Below the pieces are notes generated by a model. It ran no database searches. It was given only the letters and a program-made list of their open reading frames with translations, and was not told the origin of the DNA. Position numbers and translations under genes: made by a program. Source: Deltaproteobacteria bacterium (GTDB lineage Bacteria > Desulfobacterota > Deferrisomatia > Deferrisomatales > Deferrisomataceae). From it: a DNA stretch of 8,132 bases. Shown here piece by piece: positions 1 through 7,875 of the stretch (within the stretch, counting starts at the first letter, position 1; each line of letters opens with the position of its first letter). The stretch is from assembly GCA_013152215.1 (NCBI GenBank), contig JAADGT010000371.1, positions 1 to 8,132 on the forward strand, given 5' to 3'.

Positions 1-3000
1 CCACCGATGTCACGGTCACCGACGGGTACCGCCGCCGCACCTTCACCACCCGGGTCTCCCCCCGCAACCTCTCGGCCAACACCTGCGGCCGTTTGACCAT
101 TAACGCCGCACCAGCCAACCCGAAATGTCCGGCTTCGTCCGTGGTGAAGGTGAATCTGGCCGATCAGTACGGCGATCCGGTGGCCGGGGCAACCGTCAGT
201 TTCTCATTGCCGGCGGGATCTGGGGCGTCGTTCGCGAGCGGGGGTTCTTCCGTGTCCACCACTGCGACCACCGACTCCAACGGCGACGTTTCTGTCACTG
301 TTTATTACTCGGGCACGGCCAAAACCGTGCGGGTGTCCGCCCAGGCCGTGGTGGACTGCCGCCCCAGCGGGCCGGCCCAGTTCACTTTGATCAACTCGAT
401 CCCTATCGCGTTCGAACCCGGGGATGCCGTGCGGGTGGAGCTCACGGAGATCCCCCACGGGCCCGCACACGGCGGATCCTGGATCGACACGTCGAACGAA
501 ACCTGCTCGGCTGCGGGCTCCTTCACGTTCCAGGCCCATGCCTACGACGCCTGCAGCAACGAGGTGGACCCTCAGCCAGGGCTTTCGTTCGAGGCCGTGG
601 ATGGGACAGGGACCGGCTTCGGGGACGTAACGCCCTCGGCGTTCACCGCAACGGGGCAGACGTTCACGGCCGCCGTCCCGCAAACGGGACCGTATTCTGC
701 ACCTCCGGATGCCAGCGGGTACTTTCGGCAGTTCGTGCAGAACTCGACGTCGCCAGCCTGGTTGACAGGGGGCATCCAGATGCTCGATCAGAACGACCAC
801 GACATCACCGACACCCCCGCGGCGGGAACGTGGCGGTTCGGTATGACGTTTCGGCCCTGGCCCCCCGCCAGCATGGGCTCCCTCAGCGGCAACATCGCGG
901 CTACCACTCACACGGACTGCCCAAGCCCGGCCGTGACCGACACGTTCCGGGTGTACGACTGCTACCAGAACCCCATCTACTCTTTGGGTGGTGGGTACCA
1001 GGTGACCCCGAGCCTTACGAACGACCCCTCCGGCCCCTCGGACCAAGGCACGCTGTCTCCTTCGGCGATCACCGCGGCCCCGAGCCCACCCGACTATGAG
1101 GTCACGTACACGCCTCCGGACTGCACCCTGGGCCCCCAGGCTGGAAAACAGGTGCAGCCCCAGTTCACCCTCACGCTGGAGAACAACGGCACCCCCAGGG
1201 CGACCCTGGGCCCGACCCCTCTGCCCTTGGAGGCCTGCGTGGACTGCCAGCTCACGGCGAGCCCCGCCACCATGACGCAGTGCTCCGGCTCCACCACGAT
1301 CACGGTGTCGGGGTGCAACAAGGACGGCCAGCCCGTGCGCCTCACGGTCACGAGCACCGGCGGGGACGCGTCGTTCGATCCGTCGACGATCGTCACGGAG
1401 ACCACGGTGACCCTTTCGGGCTCCGCCCCTTCCACGGCCTCGGCAGACCTCTATCTTGGCGATGCGAAAAACGGCGACATCCTCACGGTGACGGCAGAGT
1501 ACCTGGACCCGGCCACCGGCGACGTGCTCGGCACCTGCGGCCCGGTGACGATCCCGGTCTCGAGCGCGTGCGTGGATCTGCGGGTGTTCCCGGACAACAC
1601 GTATACCACCGAGGTAGGCAACCTGCCGGGGCAGGTGAGCTGCATCTCCAATATCGACGCCCTGTACTTCGAGGTGGAGGACTGCCAGTGGCAGCCCCTC
1701 AGGCTTTACAAGGCCGTACGGGTGTATGCTCTGGCAGACACCGATGGGGACGGCAACGCGGATTACCTGGACCAGGAGGAGGTAGACCTGGACCCCTTCC
1801 CGGCCACGGCCACGCCTCCCCTTTACTTCCGTTCGGTGGTGGGGCTGCCCCTTCAGGCCAACTCGACACCCACCGCTCTCGACGGCGTGCTCACCTATCC
1901 GTCGGGCAAAACCGTTCAAGTCCTGGCGGCCTACCGGGATCCCAACGATCCCGTGGGCGACGACTTCTGGCGGAACCTCAGTGCGCCGGTGCCCTCGTCG
2001 TTCCTCGCCGGCCTGGCCGGATCGCTGAGACAGTGCGAAAAGTATTTCACCCTCACCGTTCCCTTACCGATCTGCTTTCCCAACGCGGTCACGTCGGGCG
2101 GTGGGGGCGTGTGGCACGGCAACTTCAAGATCCATTGGGGAGACGTGGTCGTCCGGGGTGACGTGAAGCTCGCCCCCACCCCGAAGTTCCTGCTCAAAGA
2201 CTCGGCAGCACCCTTGAACGGGAGCCCTTACACGGGAACCGGCAACAAAGATCGCTTCTTCGACCTGTATGTCGGAAAGAACTTCGACGGATCAGGCGGC
2301 AATTACTTACAGAACAGCGGAGTGCCCGTACCGAACAGCATGCCGGACCAACTGGACCGACCGTTCATCGCTGGCGGGGAGGGCGCGTACTTGGGCACGG
2401 ACTACGGAAACTACTTTCGCAATATCTCATACGCCAAGATCAGCGAGATGCTGCGGGAGCTCGACTACGACACCATGAAGGCCTTGGCCCAGGACCGTGG
2501 GGTGTACTGGTACACGCTCCCCTCGGGGCAACTGCGTAACCCCGCCACCGGAGACGTGGTGGCCGATCTCGACTCGCTCCTGGACATGCCCGGTCCGGGG
2601 CTCCCGGGCGCGTACCACGATGGAGAGTTCATTTTCATCGACACCTTCGGCACGACTACCACGCCGCCGTCCACCACGGGGGTGGACATCGACAGCACGC
2701 CCACAGGGGCTCTCCCGAGTTTCCAGATCGGCAACATCTACACCGAAGGCATCATCTACATCGCAGGATCCCTGGACTTCAAAGGGGGTGGCGGGGGATC
2801 CAACCTAACGGTGACAACCCCTCCACAATATGATACCCGATACGATCACAACGATCCGACCGCTACGTTCACCGAGGGGGACCTGCCCATCCGGTCCGAT
2901 CCAGCCCAGCCCCAGCAAACGGTGACGCTCTCCTCCATCAACGTGAACGGCGGCATCTACCTGGACGGGGAGGCCCTGTTCAGCGGAAGCCCGTCCGTCT

Positions 3001-5024
3001 TCGGCGCCATCACGGCCGAGCGGGGCTACCAGGGCAACGGCACGCCCGAGATCTGGTACAACTACACCCTGAACCAAAGCGGAGAGAACGAGTCGCTGTG
3101 CATCGCCTGCTGCACCCTGGAGATCTCACCGTCCGTCGTCCAGGTGCCGCTTGGGGGCGCTACCACCCTTGCGGCTGTTTCTGCCGCCGGCACGGTGCAA
3201 TGGGTGAGCGAAAATCCCGCCGTGGCCTCGGTGGACTCTTCGGGGATTGTCACGGCCAACGCTATCGGCGTGACCCGCATCAAGGCTGTGGACGCCAACA
3301 ACTGCTTTGCCTGGGCCACGGTGGAGGTCACCGACCCGTGCACGCTGATGCGGATCAGCCCCCAGAACCCGTCGATCATAACAGGCGGAACCCAGTCGTT
3401 CAGCGTGGTGAATGCGCCGGCCGGGGTGAGCATCGTGTGGGGATCCAGCGATCCCACCGTGGCCACAATCGATTCTGCTACGGGCTTGGCGAGCGGGGTC
3501 GGCGGGGGCACGACCGTGATCACGGCGCGGGATGCGAGCGGCACCTGCACCGACTGGACCGGCGCCGTGGGGGGGTTCGCGGACGACGAGACACTTCTCA
3601 CCGTCAACTGCGGGCTTGCCATCTCGTCCGCGCCCTCGTCGGTGAACGTAGGCGACGACATCGTGCTCACCGCCACGGGCGGGTACGGCACGGTGACATG
3701 GATTCCGGACAGTCCCACCCTGGTGACGCCGAGCTCGGCAACGGGCGACTCTGTGACCTTTATGGCCGCGGCAGCTGGCACGGTGACGTTCACGGCGAAG
3801 GACTCCGCTGCGTGCACCGACACTGCGAGCGTGGAGATCACCTCGGCCTGCCCGAGCCATACGGTATCGATCACCGAGCCGTCGGACGGGGCGAGCTACG
3901 GCGTGAACACGACCAGTGGCCCCACGTTCACCTGGCGCGCCATCCCCGACGACAACGACGGTTCGGCCGACCCCTTGGACAACATCGACTACCTCGAGTT
4001 CGTTATCAAGGATCCGAGCGGCAAGGTGATCCACACCCAGACGGAATCCTATAGCTGGTATTGCGGGTTCGGTGGGAACGGGCCCTGTAATTCCGGAGAC
4101 GTCCGGACCTGGGCGAACGGGACGTACACCCTCGAGGTCACCGCCTACACCGAGCCCACCCACCCCTGTGGGGTGAGCGCGGTCAGCGACTCGATCCAGA
4201 TCACGGTGGACAACGGGCCGCAGATATTCGAGGTGGGCCGCCTGACCGGCCTCACCGACTCGTGGACCACCGTGACCTTCGACAAAACCTTCACCGATCC
4301 GGTCGTGGTGGCCAAGCCCCTGAGCCTCAACGACGGGGCCCCGGCCACCGTGAGGGTCCGAAACGTCACCTCCACCGGCTTCGAGATCCGGGTGCAGGAG
4401 TACGTGTACCAGGACGGAACCCACGGCGGCGAGACCGTGAGCTACCTGGTGGTGGAAAGGGGTCGGCACACCCTGCCCGACGGGACGGAGATCGAGGCGG
4501 GCACGGTCTCGGCACCAGGAGACGGATCCAGGGTCACCGTGTCGTTCGACTCCGCTTTCCCCAGCAAACCGGTGGTGGTGTCCTCGGTGATCAGCTACAA
4601 CGACTCGGACACGGTGGTCACCCGCAACCGGAACGTGACCACCACTGACTTCGAAGTCCGGATCCGAGAGGAAGAAAAAAGCTGGAAGCCTTCAGGCGTT
4701 TCCCAGACACATGCCGACGAGACCGTGGCCTGGGTGGCGTGGGAACCCGGCTCCGGGACGGCCTGGGGCATCCAGTACGAGGTGGGAAGCACGGGAGACT
4801 CGGTTAGACACAGCTTCAAGGCCATCTCGTTCTCGTCCTCCTTCTCGTCCACCCCGTACTTCCTGGCCGACATGCAGACCGAGGACGGGGGCGACACCGC
4901 GAACGTCCGGTACCAGAACCTCAGCGTAAGCTCCGTGGAGGTGCAGATCGACGAGGAGAAGTCCTACGACAACGAGACGAACCATACCACAGAAGAAGTC
5001 GGCTACATGGCCTTCGAGCGCTAA
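1..5024 (+). CDS. Giant multidomain Ig-like/H-type lectin adhesin, 5' end missing
   Basis: The frame is open from base 3 to the stop at 5022-5024 (about 1,673 codons), so the true start and any signal peptide lie upstream; the TTG at 93 is not a credible start. Modules in order: a Big1/invasin-like Ig domain (about 84-345, with a DQYGDPVAGATVSFSLP core); Cys-containing Ig-like regions to about 2090, including a DTDGDGNADYLD loop at 1737-1772 that resembles a calcium-binding loop; a segment at about 2094-3110 with GNIYTEGIIYIAGSLDF and NGGIYLDGEALFSGSP, resembling the DUF7305 module of PilX-like pilus proteins; three Big2-like domains (3111-3851); another Ig-like domain (about 3849-4220); and three H-type-lectin-like repeats (4227-5021). 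Such domains normally occur in extracellular adhesins, and H-type lectins often bind N-acetylgalactosamine. A surface or pilus-linked sugar-binding adhesin is inferred. The coding call is secure; the role is not. Confidence 0.9.
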   Translation, partial: TDVTVTDGYRRRTFTTRVSPRNLSANTCGRLTINAAPANPKCPASSVVKVNLADQYGDPVAGATVSFSLPAGSGASFASGGSSVSTTATTDSNGDVSVTVYYSGTAKTVRVSAQAVVDCRPSGPAQFTLINSIPIAFEPGDAVRVELTEIPHGPAHGGSWIDTSNETCSAAGSFTFQAHAYDACSNEVDPQPGLSFEAVDGTGTGFGDVTPSAFTATGQTFTAAVPQTGPYSAPPDASGYFRQFVQNSTSPAWLTGGIQMLDQNDHDITDTPAAGTWRFGMTFRPWPPASMGSLSGNIAATTHTDCPSPAVTDTFRVYDCYQNPIYSLGGGYQVTPSLTNDPSGPSDQGTLSPSAITAAPSPPDYEVTYTPPDCTLGPQAGKQVQPQFTLTLENNGTPRATLGPTPLPLEACVDCQLTASPATMTQCSGSTTITVSGCNKDGQPVRLTVTSTGGDASFDPSTIVTETTVTLSGSAPSTASADLYLGDAKNGDILTVTAEYLDPATGDVLGTCGPVTIPVSSACVDLRVFPDNTYTTEVGNLPGQVSCISNIDALYFEVEDCQWQPLRLYKAVRVYALADTDGDGNADYLDQEEVDLDPFPATATPPLYFRSVVGLPLQANSTPTALDGVLTYPSGKTVQVLAAYRDPNDPVGDDFWRNLSAPVPSSFLAGLAGSLRQCEKYFTLTVPLPICFPNAVTSGGGGVWHGNFKIHWGDVVVRGDVKLAPTPKFLLKDSAAPLNGSPYTGTGNKDRFFDLYVGKNFDGSGGNYLQNSGVPVPNSMPDQLDRPFIAGGEGAYLGTDYGNYFRNISYAKISEMLRELDYDTMKALAQDRGVYWYTLPSGQLRNPATGDVVADLDSLLDMPGPGLPGAYHDGEFIFIDTFGTTTTPPSTTGVDIDSTPTGALPSFQIGNIYTEGIIYIAGSLDFKGGGGGSNLTVTTPPQYDTRYDHNDPTATFTEGDLPIRSDPAQPQQTVTLSSINVNGGIYLDGEALFSGSPSVFGAITAERGYQGNGTPEIWYNYTLNQSGENESLCIACCTLEISPSVVQVPLGGATTLAAVSAAGTVQWVSENPAVASVDSSGIVTANAIGVTRIKAVDANNCFAWATVEVTDPCTLMRISPQNPSIITGGTQSFSVVNAPAGVSIVWGSSDPTVATIDSATGLASGVGGGTTVITARDASGTCTDWTGAVGGFADDETLLTVNCGLAISSAPSSVNVGDDIVLTATGGYGTVTWIPDSPTLVTPSSATGDSVTFMAAAAGTVTFTAKDSAACTDTASVEITSACPSHTVSITEPSDGASYGVNTTSGPTFTWRAIPDDNDGSADPLDNIDYLEFVIKDPSGKVIHTQTESYSWYCGFGGNGPCNSGDVRTWANGTYTLEVTAYTEPTHPCGVSAVSDSIQITVDNGPQIFEVGRLTGLTDSWTTVTFDKTFTDPVVVAKPLSLNDGAPATVRVRNVTSTGFEIRVQEYVYQDGTHGGETVSYLVVERGRHTLPDGTEIEAGTVSAPGDGSRVTVSFDSAFPSKPVVVSSVISYNDSDTVVTRNRNVTTTDFEVRIREEEKSWKPSGVSQTHADETVAWVAWEPGSGTAWGIQYEVGSTGDSVRHSFKAISFSSSFSSTPYFLADMQTEDGGDTANVRYQNLSVSSVEVQIDEEKSYDNETNHTTEEVGYMAFER
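3111..3851 (+). repeat. Three tandem Big2-like Ig domains, each bracketed by cysteines
   Basis: Within the giant adhesin, three domains follow each other directly, starting CTLEISPS (3111), CTLMRISPQ (3339) and CGLAISSAP (3609). The first two carry the Big2 core WxSxxPxVAxxDSxTG/SSG, followed by a G-rich turn and an IKAVD or ITARD strand. The third is more divergent (VTWIPDSP, FTAKDS). Each has a second Cys 64 to 69 residues after the first (NNCFAW, GTCTDW, AACTDT), so one disulfide per domain is plausible. Big2 domains are usually structural spacers in surface proteins. Confidence 0.75.
4227..5021 (+). repeat. Three tandem H-type-lectin-like repeats at the adhesin C-terminus
   Basis: Three homologous units of about 80-95 residues begin at FEVGRLTG (4227), EAGTVSAPG (4494) and YEVGSTGDS (4776). 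Shared landmarks are a beta strand VTFDKTFTDPVVVA / VSFDSAFPSKPVVVS / ISFSSSFSSTPYFLA; an arginine-rich strand VRVRNVTSTGFEIRVQE / TRNRNVTTTDFEVRIRE / VRYQNLSVSSVEVQIDE; and a closing strand ETVSYLVVE / ETVAWVAWE / EEVGYMAFE. This pattern matches the H-type lectin fold (Helix pomatia agglutinin and discoidin C-terminal domains), recognised here from memory of the family. The protein ends right after the third repeat, so the lectin array would be the free tip. Repeat 3 is the most divergent and has lost the RN pair. Confidence 0.7.
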
Positions 5025-5127
5025 CACCGTCTCGTCTTCACCTGGAGGAGCTCTTATCAATTCGACATCCAAAATTTTACTGCCAACTTGACGACAAGCA
5101 GTCCCGGCTGCACGCAGAACACGCAAT

Positions 5128-5847
5128 ATGACACCGATCATCGTCGGGTGCTCGGGTTTTCCAGTGGCGCGAGCCCGGTACTGGGAGAAAATGGGGGCCG
5201 TGGAAATACAGAAGACGTTCTATCACCCCCCACGCCCTGACACGTTGCGCCGATGGCGGGCCGAGGCACCCTCAAACGCTGTGTTCGTTTTGAAGGCGTG
5301 GCAACTCGTTACTCATCCGGCCACCAGCCCCACGTACCGGAGGGTCCATCGGCCCGTGCCCGAAGACCGACGCGACCGGTACGGATGGTTCCGCCATACC
5401 GACGAGGTGTGGGAGGGGTGGGAGGTGACCCGGGAGGCGGCGACCATCCTGGAGGCTCAAGCAGTTCTGTTCCAATGCCCGGCATCGTTCCGGCCCACCA
5501 CCGAGAACGTCGAAAATCTCCGGCGCTTTTTTCGTAGAGTGGGCCCGCAGCCGTTTCGTCTGGCGTGGGAGCCCCGGGGGGCATGGCCCCGTGAACTCGT
5601 GTCCGAGCTTTGCTCTGAACTGGGACTGCTGCACGCGGTGGATCCCCTCACGACCCAACCCACCACGCCATCCCCCATCTATTTTCGCCTCCACGGCCGA
5701 GGCGGCTACCGGCATCAATACACGGACGGGGAACTGGATCACCTTGCGGACATCTGCCGGAGACGGTCAGGTTTCGTGTTTTTCAACAACGCCCACATGT
5801 GGGAGGATGCCCTTCGGTTCCAAAAGAGGGTCTCTCCCAAGAGGTGA
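5128..5847 (+). CDS. DUF72 (YecE-like) family protein
   Basis: 239 residues, cytoplasmic, with no signal peptide or membrane segment. DUF72 landmarks are all present: an N-terminal VGCSGF strand at residues 6-11; a VEIQKTFYHPP strand (family VEIxxTFY); FVLKAWQLVTHPATSPTYRR; a mid-protein LAWEPRG; PIYFRLHG near residue 185; and FVFFNNAHMWEDALRF near the end (family FFNN...A...N/F). The fold is thought to be a TIM barrel, and no reaction is firmly established. This is the short form, lacking the extra W-rich N-terminal segment of E. coli YecE. The ATG at 5128 is the only start that keeps the first conserved strand, but its Shine-Dalgarno is very weak. It lies 103 bp after the adhesin gene, across an AT-richer spacer (about 5050-5095) that may hold a promoter; I see no clear -35/-10 pair there. 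Confidence 0.88.
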   Translation: MTPIIVGCSGFPVARARYWEKMGAVEIQKTFYHPPRPDTLRRWRAEAPSNAVFVLKAWQLVTHPATSPTYRRVHRPVPEDRRDRYGWFRHTDEVWEGWEVTREAATILEAQAVLFQCPASFRPTTENVENLRRFFRRVGPQPFRLAWEPRGAWPRELVSELCSELGLLHAVDPLTTQPTTPSPIYFRLHGRGGYRHQYTDGELDHLADICRRRSGFVFFNNAHMWEDALRFQKRVSPKR

Positions 5848-5897
5848 AGAGAGTGCCAGGGGCACAACGGTCCGCCCCACGAGCGCAGCAGACGAAC

Positions 5898-5903
5898 GAG
5901 GAA
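5898..5903 (+). promoter_or_regulatory. Shine-Dalgarno for the 55-codon small gene
   Basis: GAGGAA ends four bases before the ATG at 5908, with the GAGG core six bases away. It supports the small open reading frame over an overlapping frame (5799-5993) that lacks such a site. Confidence 0.55.
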
Positions 5904-5907
5904 CGCC

Positions 5908-6075
5908 ATGACACGAAGGGACAAACGGAAACAACCGCCCCCGGCGGCGAAGGCCTATGTGAAAAAACTGGACTTCGCGCGGAAGATCCATGAAAAGTTG
6001 GACGACGGGGCCCTGCTGGCCTTGTGCGAGTACTATGGGGACGAGGAGGAGGAATCCGACGACCCTGGCGGGTAG
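5908..6075 (+). CDS. 55-residue charged hypothetical protein
   Basis: A short frame from ATG 5908 to TAG 6073-6075, preceded by a well-placed GAGG ribosome site. The protein is strongly charge-segregated: a basic, proline-containing N-terminus (MTRRDKRKQPPPAAK), a central segment with helix propensity (KKLDFARKIHEKLDDGALLALCEYYG), and an acidic tail (DEEEESDDPGG). Third codon positions are mostly G or C, like its neighbours. It starts 60 bp after the DUF72 gene on the same strand and ends before the shared terminator, so it could be co-transcribed. There is no signal peptide and no family I recognise; function unknown. It is too small to be certain it is translated. Confidence 0.6.
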   Translation: MTRRDKRKQPPPAAKAYVKKLDFARKIHEKLDDGALLALCEYYGDEEEESDDPGG

Positions 6076-6142
6076 GCCGCGAACCGGGGGCTACTCCTCC
6101 GCTCGGCACACGGCGCTTCGACCAATGGTAAGCACTGCCCGG

Positions 6143-6184
6143 AACGACAAAGGGCCGCCCGTAAGTGGCGGCCCCCTTGTCGTT
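6143..6184. terminator. Bidirectional intrinsic terminator between converging genes
   Basis: The left arm AACGACAAAGGGCCGCC (6143-6159) pairs with GGCGGCCCCCTTGTCGTT (6167-6184) around a 7-base loop, with one small internal irregularity. On the + strand the stem runs into TTTT (6183-6186) and then CCTCT, so it should end the forward block. On the - strand it lies 17 bp past the amtB stop and would also end that operon, although the T tract on that side is only two bases. Confidence 0.85.
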
Positions 6185-6200
6185 TTCCTCTGGTGGGCGA

Positions 6201-7508
6201 TTACAGGTCGTAACCCCGCTCCTCGTGCAGGGCGAGGTCGAGGCCCTGGACCTCGGCTTCCTCGTCCACCCGCAGGCCGCAGATGGCGTCGATCACCTTG
6301 AGGATCACGAAGGTCGCCACGGCGGTGTACGCGAACGTGGCCACCACACCCACGGCCTGCACCCCCAGCTGCCCACCCACCGAGTCGATGCCTTCGGCGA
6401 ACCCGAGGCCGCTGAACACCCCCAGGCTGGGGGAGGCGAACACCCCGGCCAGCAGGGTCCCAAGCATCCCCCCCACGCCGTGCACCGGGAACACGTCGAG
6501 GGAGTCGTCGATCTGGAACCGCTGCTTCACGAGCATGGTGGCGTTGAAGCAGATCAATCCCGCCAGGATCCCGATCACCAGCGCCCCCATCGGCCCCACG
6601 AACCCCGAGGCGGGGGTGATCGTGCCCAGCCCCGCAACCATGCCGGTCACCACGCCCAGGATGCTGGGCTTTCCGAACTTGCGCCACTCGCACACCATCC
6701 AGGTGAGCGCCCCGGCCGAGGCCGACATGTGGGTGGCCACCAGGGCCATGCCGGCGTTGGCGTTGGCCGCCAACGCGCTGCCCGCGTTGAACCCGTACCA
6801 CCCCACCCAGAGCATGCCGGCGCCGGCCACGGTCAGGGTCATGTTGTGGGGCGGCATGGGGGTGTCGGGGAACCCCTTGCGGCGTCCGATCACCAGGGCG
6901 CAGACCAGAGCGGCCGCCCCGGCGGTCACATGGACCACGGTGCCCCCCGCAAAGTCGAGAAGCCCCATCCGGCCCAGCCAGCCCCCGCCCCACACCCAGT
7001 GGGTGATGGGGGCGTACACCACGGTCACCCACAGCACGGTGAACCAGAGCACCGCCGAGAACTTGGTGCGCTCGGCGAACGCCCCGATCACCAGGCCCGG
7101 GGTGATGATGGCGAAGGTGAGCTGGAACATCGCGAACACGGTCTCCGGGATGGTCCCGCTCATGCTCTCGAGCCCCACCGAGGCGAACAGGGCCTTGCCC
7201 AGCCCGCCGACCACGCCTCCCAGGTCCGGGCCGAACGCCAGGCTGTAGCCGTACACGAGCCAAAGCACCGAAACCACACCGCTGATCGCAAAGCACTGCA
7301 TGAGCACGGACAGGACGTTCTTGCTGCGCACCAGCCCCCCGTAGAACAGGGCGAGGCCCGGCAGGGTCATGAACAGGACCAGGGCGGTCGAGACCAGGAT
7401 CCAGGCCGTGTCGCCCGTATCGGTCCCCTGGGCCGCCCAGGTCGGGGCGGCGGCGAGGACGAGGACCAGGGCCAAAGCCAACGCGCGGACGTTCCGTCGA
7501 AAAACCAT
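6201..7508 (-). CDS. amtB: Ammonium transporter (Amt/AmtB channel)
   Basis: 435 residues from ATG 7508. It conducts ammonium/ammonia across the inner membrane as a trimer. An N-terminal signal peptide (RRNVRALALALVLVLAAAP, cut likely after TWA) precedes the eleven membrane helices typical of the family. Key sites: FYGGLVRSKN in helix 1; the outer Phe gate in MFQLTFAII (Phe128); HWVWGGGWL and DFAGGTVVHVTAG with the first pore His (His193); WVGWYGFNAGS with the second Phe gate (Phe240); and the second pore His in VHGVGGMLGT (His343). The C-terminal tail GLRVDEEAEVQGLDL matches the conserved cytoplasmic tail that contacts GlnK. It starts 28 bp after glnK on the same strand, so the two form one operon. 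A GTG nine bases upstream (7517) is rejected because it overlaps the ribosome site. Confidence 0.97.
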   Translation of the reverse strand: MVFRRNVRALALALVLVLAAAPTWAAQGTDTGDTAWILVSTALVLFMTLPGLALFYGGLVRSKNVLSVLMQCFAISGVVSVLWLVYGYSLAFGPDLGGVVGGLGKALFASVGLESMSGTIPETVFAMFQLTFAIITPGLVIGAFAERTKFSAVLWFTVLWVTVVYAPITHWVWGGGWLGRMGLLDFAGGTVVHVTAGAAALVCALVIGRRKGFPDTPMPPHNMTLTVAGAGMLWVGWYGFNAGSALAANANAGMALVATHMSASAGALTWMVCEWRKFGKPSILGVVTGMVAGLGTITPASGFVGPMGALVIGILAGLICFNATMLVKQRFQIDDSLDVFPVHGVGGMLGTLLAGVFASPSLGVFSGLGFAEGIDSVGGQLGVQAVGVVATFAYTAVATFVILKVIDAICGLRVDEEAEVQGLDLALHEERGYDL

Positions 7509-7516
7509 GGGAACCA

Positions 7517-7521
7517 CTCCT
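7517..7521 (-). promoter_or_regulatory. Shine-Dalgarno that fixes the amtB start at 7508
   Basis: On the - strand AGGAG, inside GAGGGAGGAG, sits eight bases before the ATG at 7508. The in-frame GTG at 7517-7515 overlaps this site and could not use it. Confidence 0.8.
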
Positions 7522-7536
7522 CCCTCGGGGACTGGA

Positions 7537-7875
7537 TTACAGGGCCTCGGGGCCGGACTCGCCGGTCCGGATCCGCACCACCTCTTCCAGGTTGGTCACG
7601 AAGATCTTTCCGTCGCCGATCTTGCCCGTGCGGGCGGCCCGAGTGATGGCGTCGATGACCCGGGGCACGAGCTCGGCGTCCACAGCGATGTCCAGCCGGA
7701 CCTTGGGCACGAAGTCCACCACGTACTCTGCGCCCCGGTAGTGCTCCTTGTGCCCCTTCTGGCGGCCGTACCCTTTGACCTCGGTCACGGTGAGCCCCTT
7801 CACGCCGATGTCGGACAGGGCTTCCCGCACGTCGTCCAGCTTGAACGGCTTGATCACAGCGATAACGAGTCTCAT
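7537..7875 (-). CDS. glnK: PII nitrogen regulatory protein (GlnK/GlnB type)
   Basis: 112 residues, the usual PII length, in the cytoplasm as a trimer. It binds ATP/ADP and 2-oxoglutarate and reports nitrogen status, closing AmtB through its T-loop when nitrogen is ample. It begins MRLVIAVIKPFKLDDVREAL. The T-loop signature YRGAEY ends at Tyr51, the residue uridylylated by GlnD in proteobacteria. The B-loop TGKIGDGKIFV (residues 83-93) and the C-terminal RIRTGE are intact. AGGAGGT (7879-7885) lies just before the ATG. The link to amtB 28 bp downstream argues for GlnK over GlnB, although sequence alone cannot separate the two. Expression probably depends on the sigma-54 promoter at 7998-8014. 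Confidence 0.96.
   Translation of the reverse strand: MRLVIAVIKPFKLDDVREALSDIGVKGLTVTEVKGYGRQKGHKEHYRGAEYVVDFVPKVRLDIAVDAELVPRVIDAITRAARTGKIGDGKIFVTNLEEVVRIRTGESGPEAL

Noticed and set aside
93..95. TTG as the start codon of the giant adhesin
   Set aside because: The same frame is open back to base 3 with module-like sequence (TDVTVTDGYRRRTFTTRVSP) and no ribosome site precedes the TTG; the gene is truncated by the window.
204..1919. Long reverse open frame (571 codons) opposite the adhesin
   Set aside because: Arg/Gly/His-rich translation with no motifs, typical of the antisense frame of a GC-rich gene; the + strand has a coherent domain protein.
2781..2799. G-rich tract encoding a Gly linker as a phase-variation switch
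   Set aside because: The G runs are only five bases each and interrupted, too short for strong slippage; a glycine-rich linker explains them.
3126..4469. Long reverse open frame (447 codons) opposite the Big2/lectin region
   Set aside because: Low-complexity, Arg/His/Gly-rich product with no recognisable domain; shadow of the adhesin.
5799..5993. 64-codon forward frame overlapping the end of the DUF72 gene and the small gene
   Set aside because: It overlaps two better supported genes, has no ribosome site and no coherent composition.
7509..7517. GTG 7517 as the amtB start
   Set aside because: The GTG overlaps the Shine-Dalgarno sequence; ATG 7508 has ideal eight-base spacing.
6165..7646. 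493-codon forward open frame across amtB
   Set aside because: His/Gly/Gln-rich translation with no domain; it is antisense to an unmistakable Amt channel and spans two genes.
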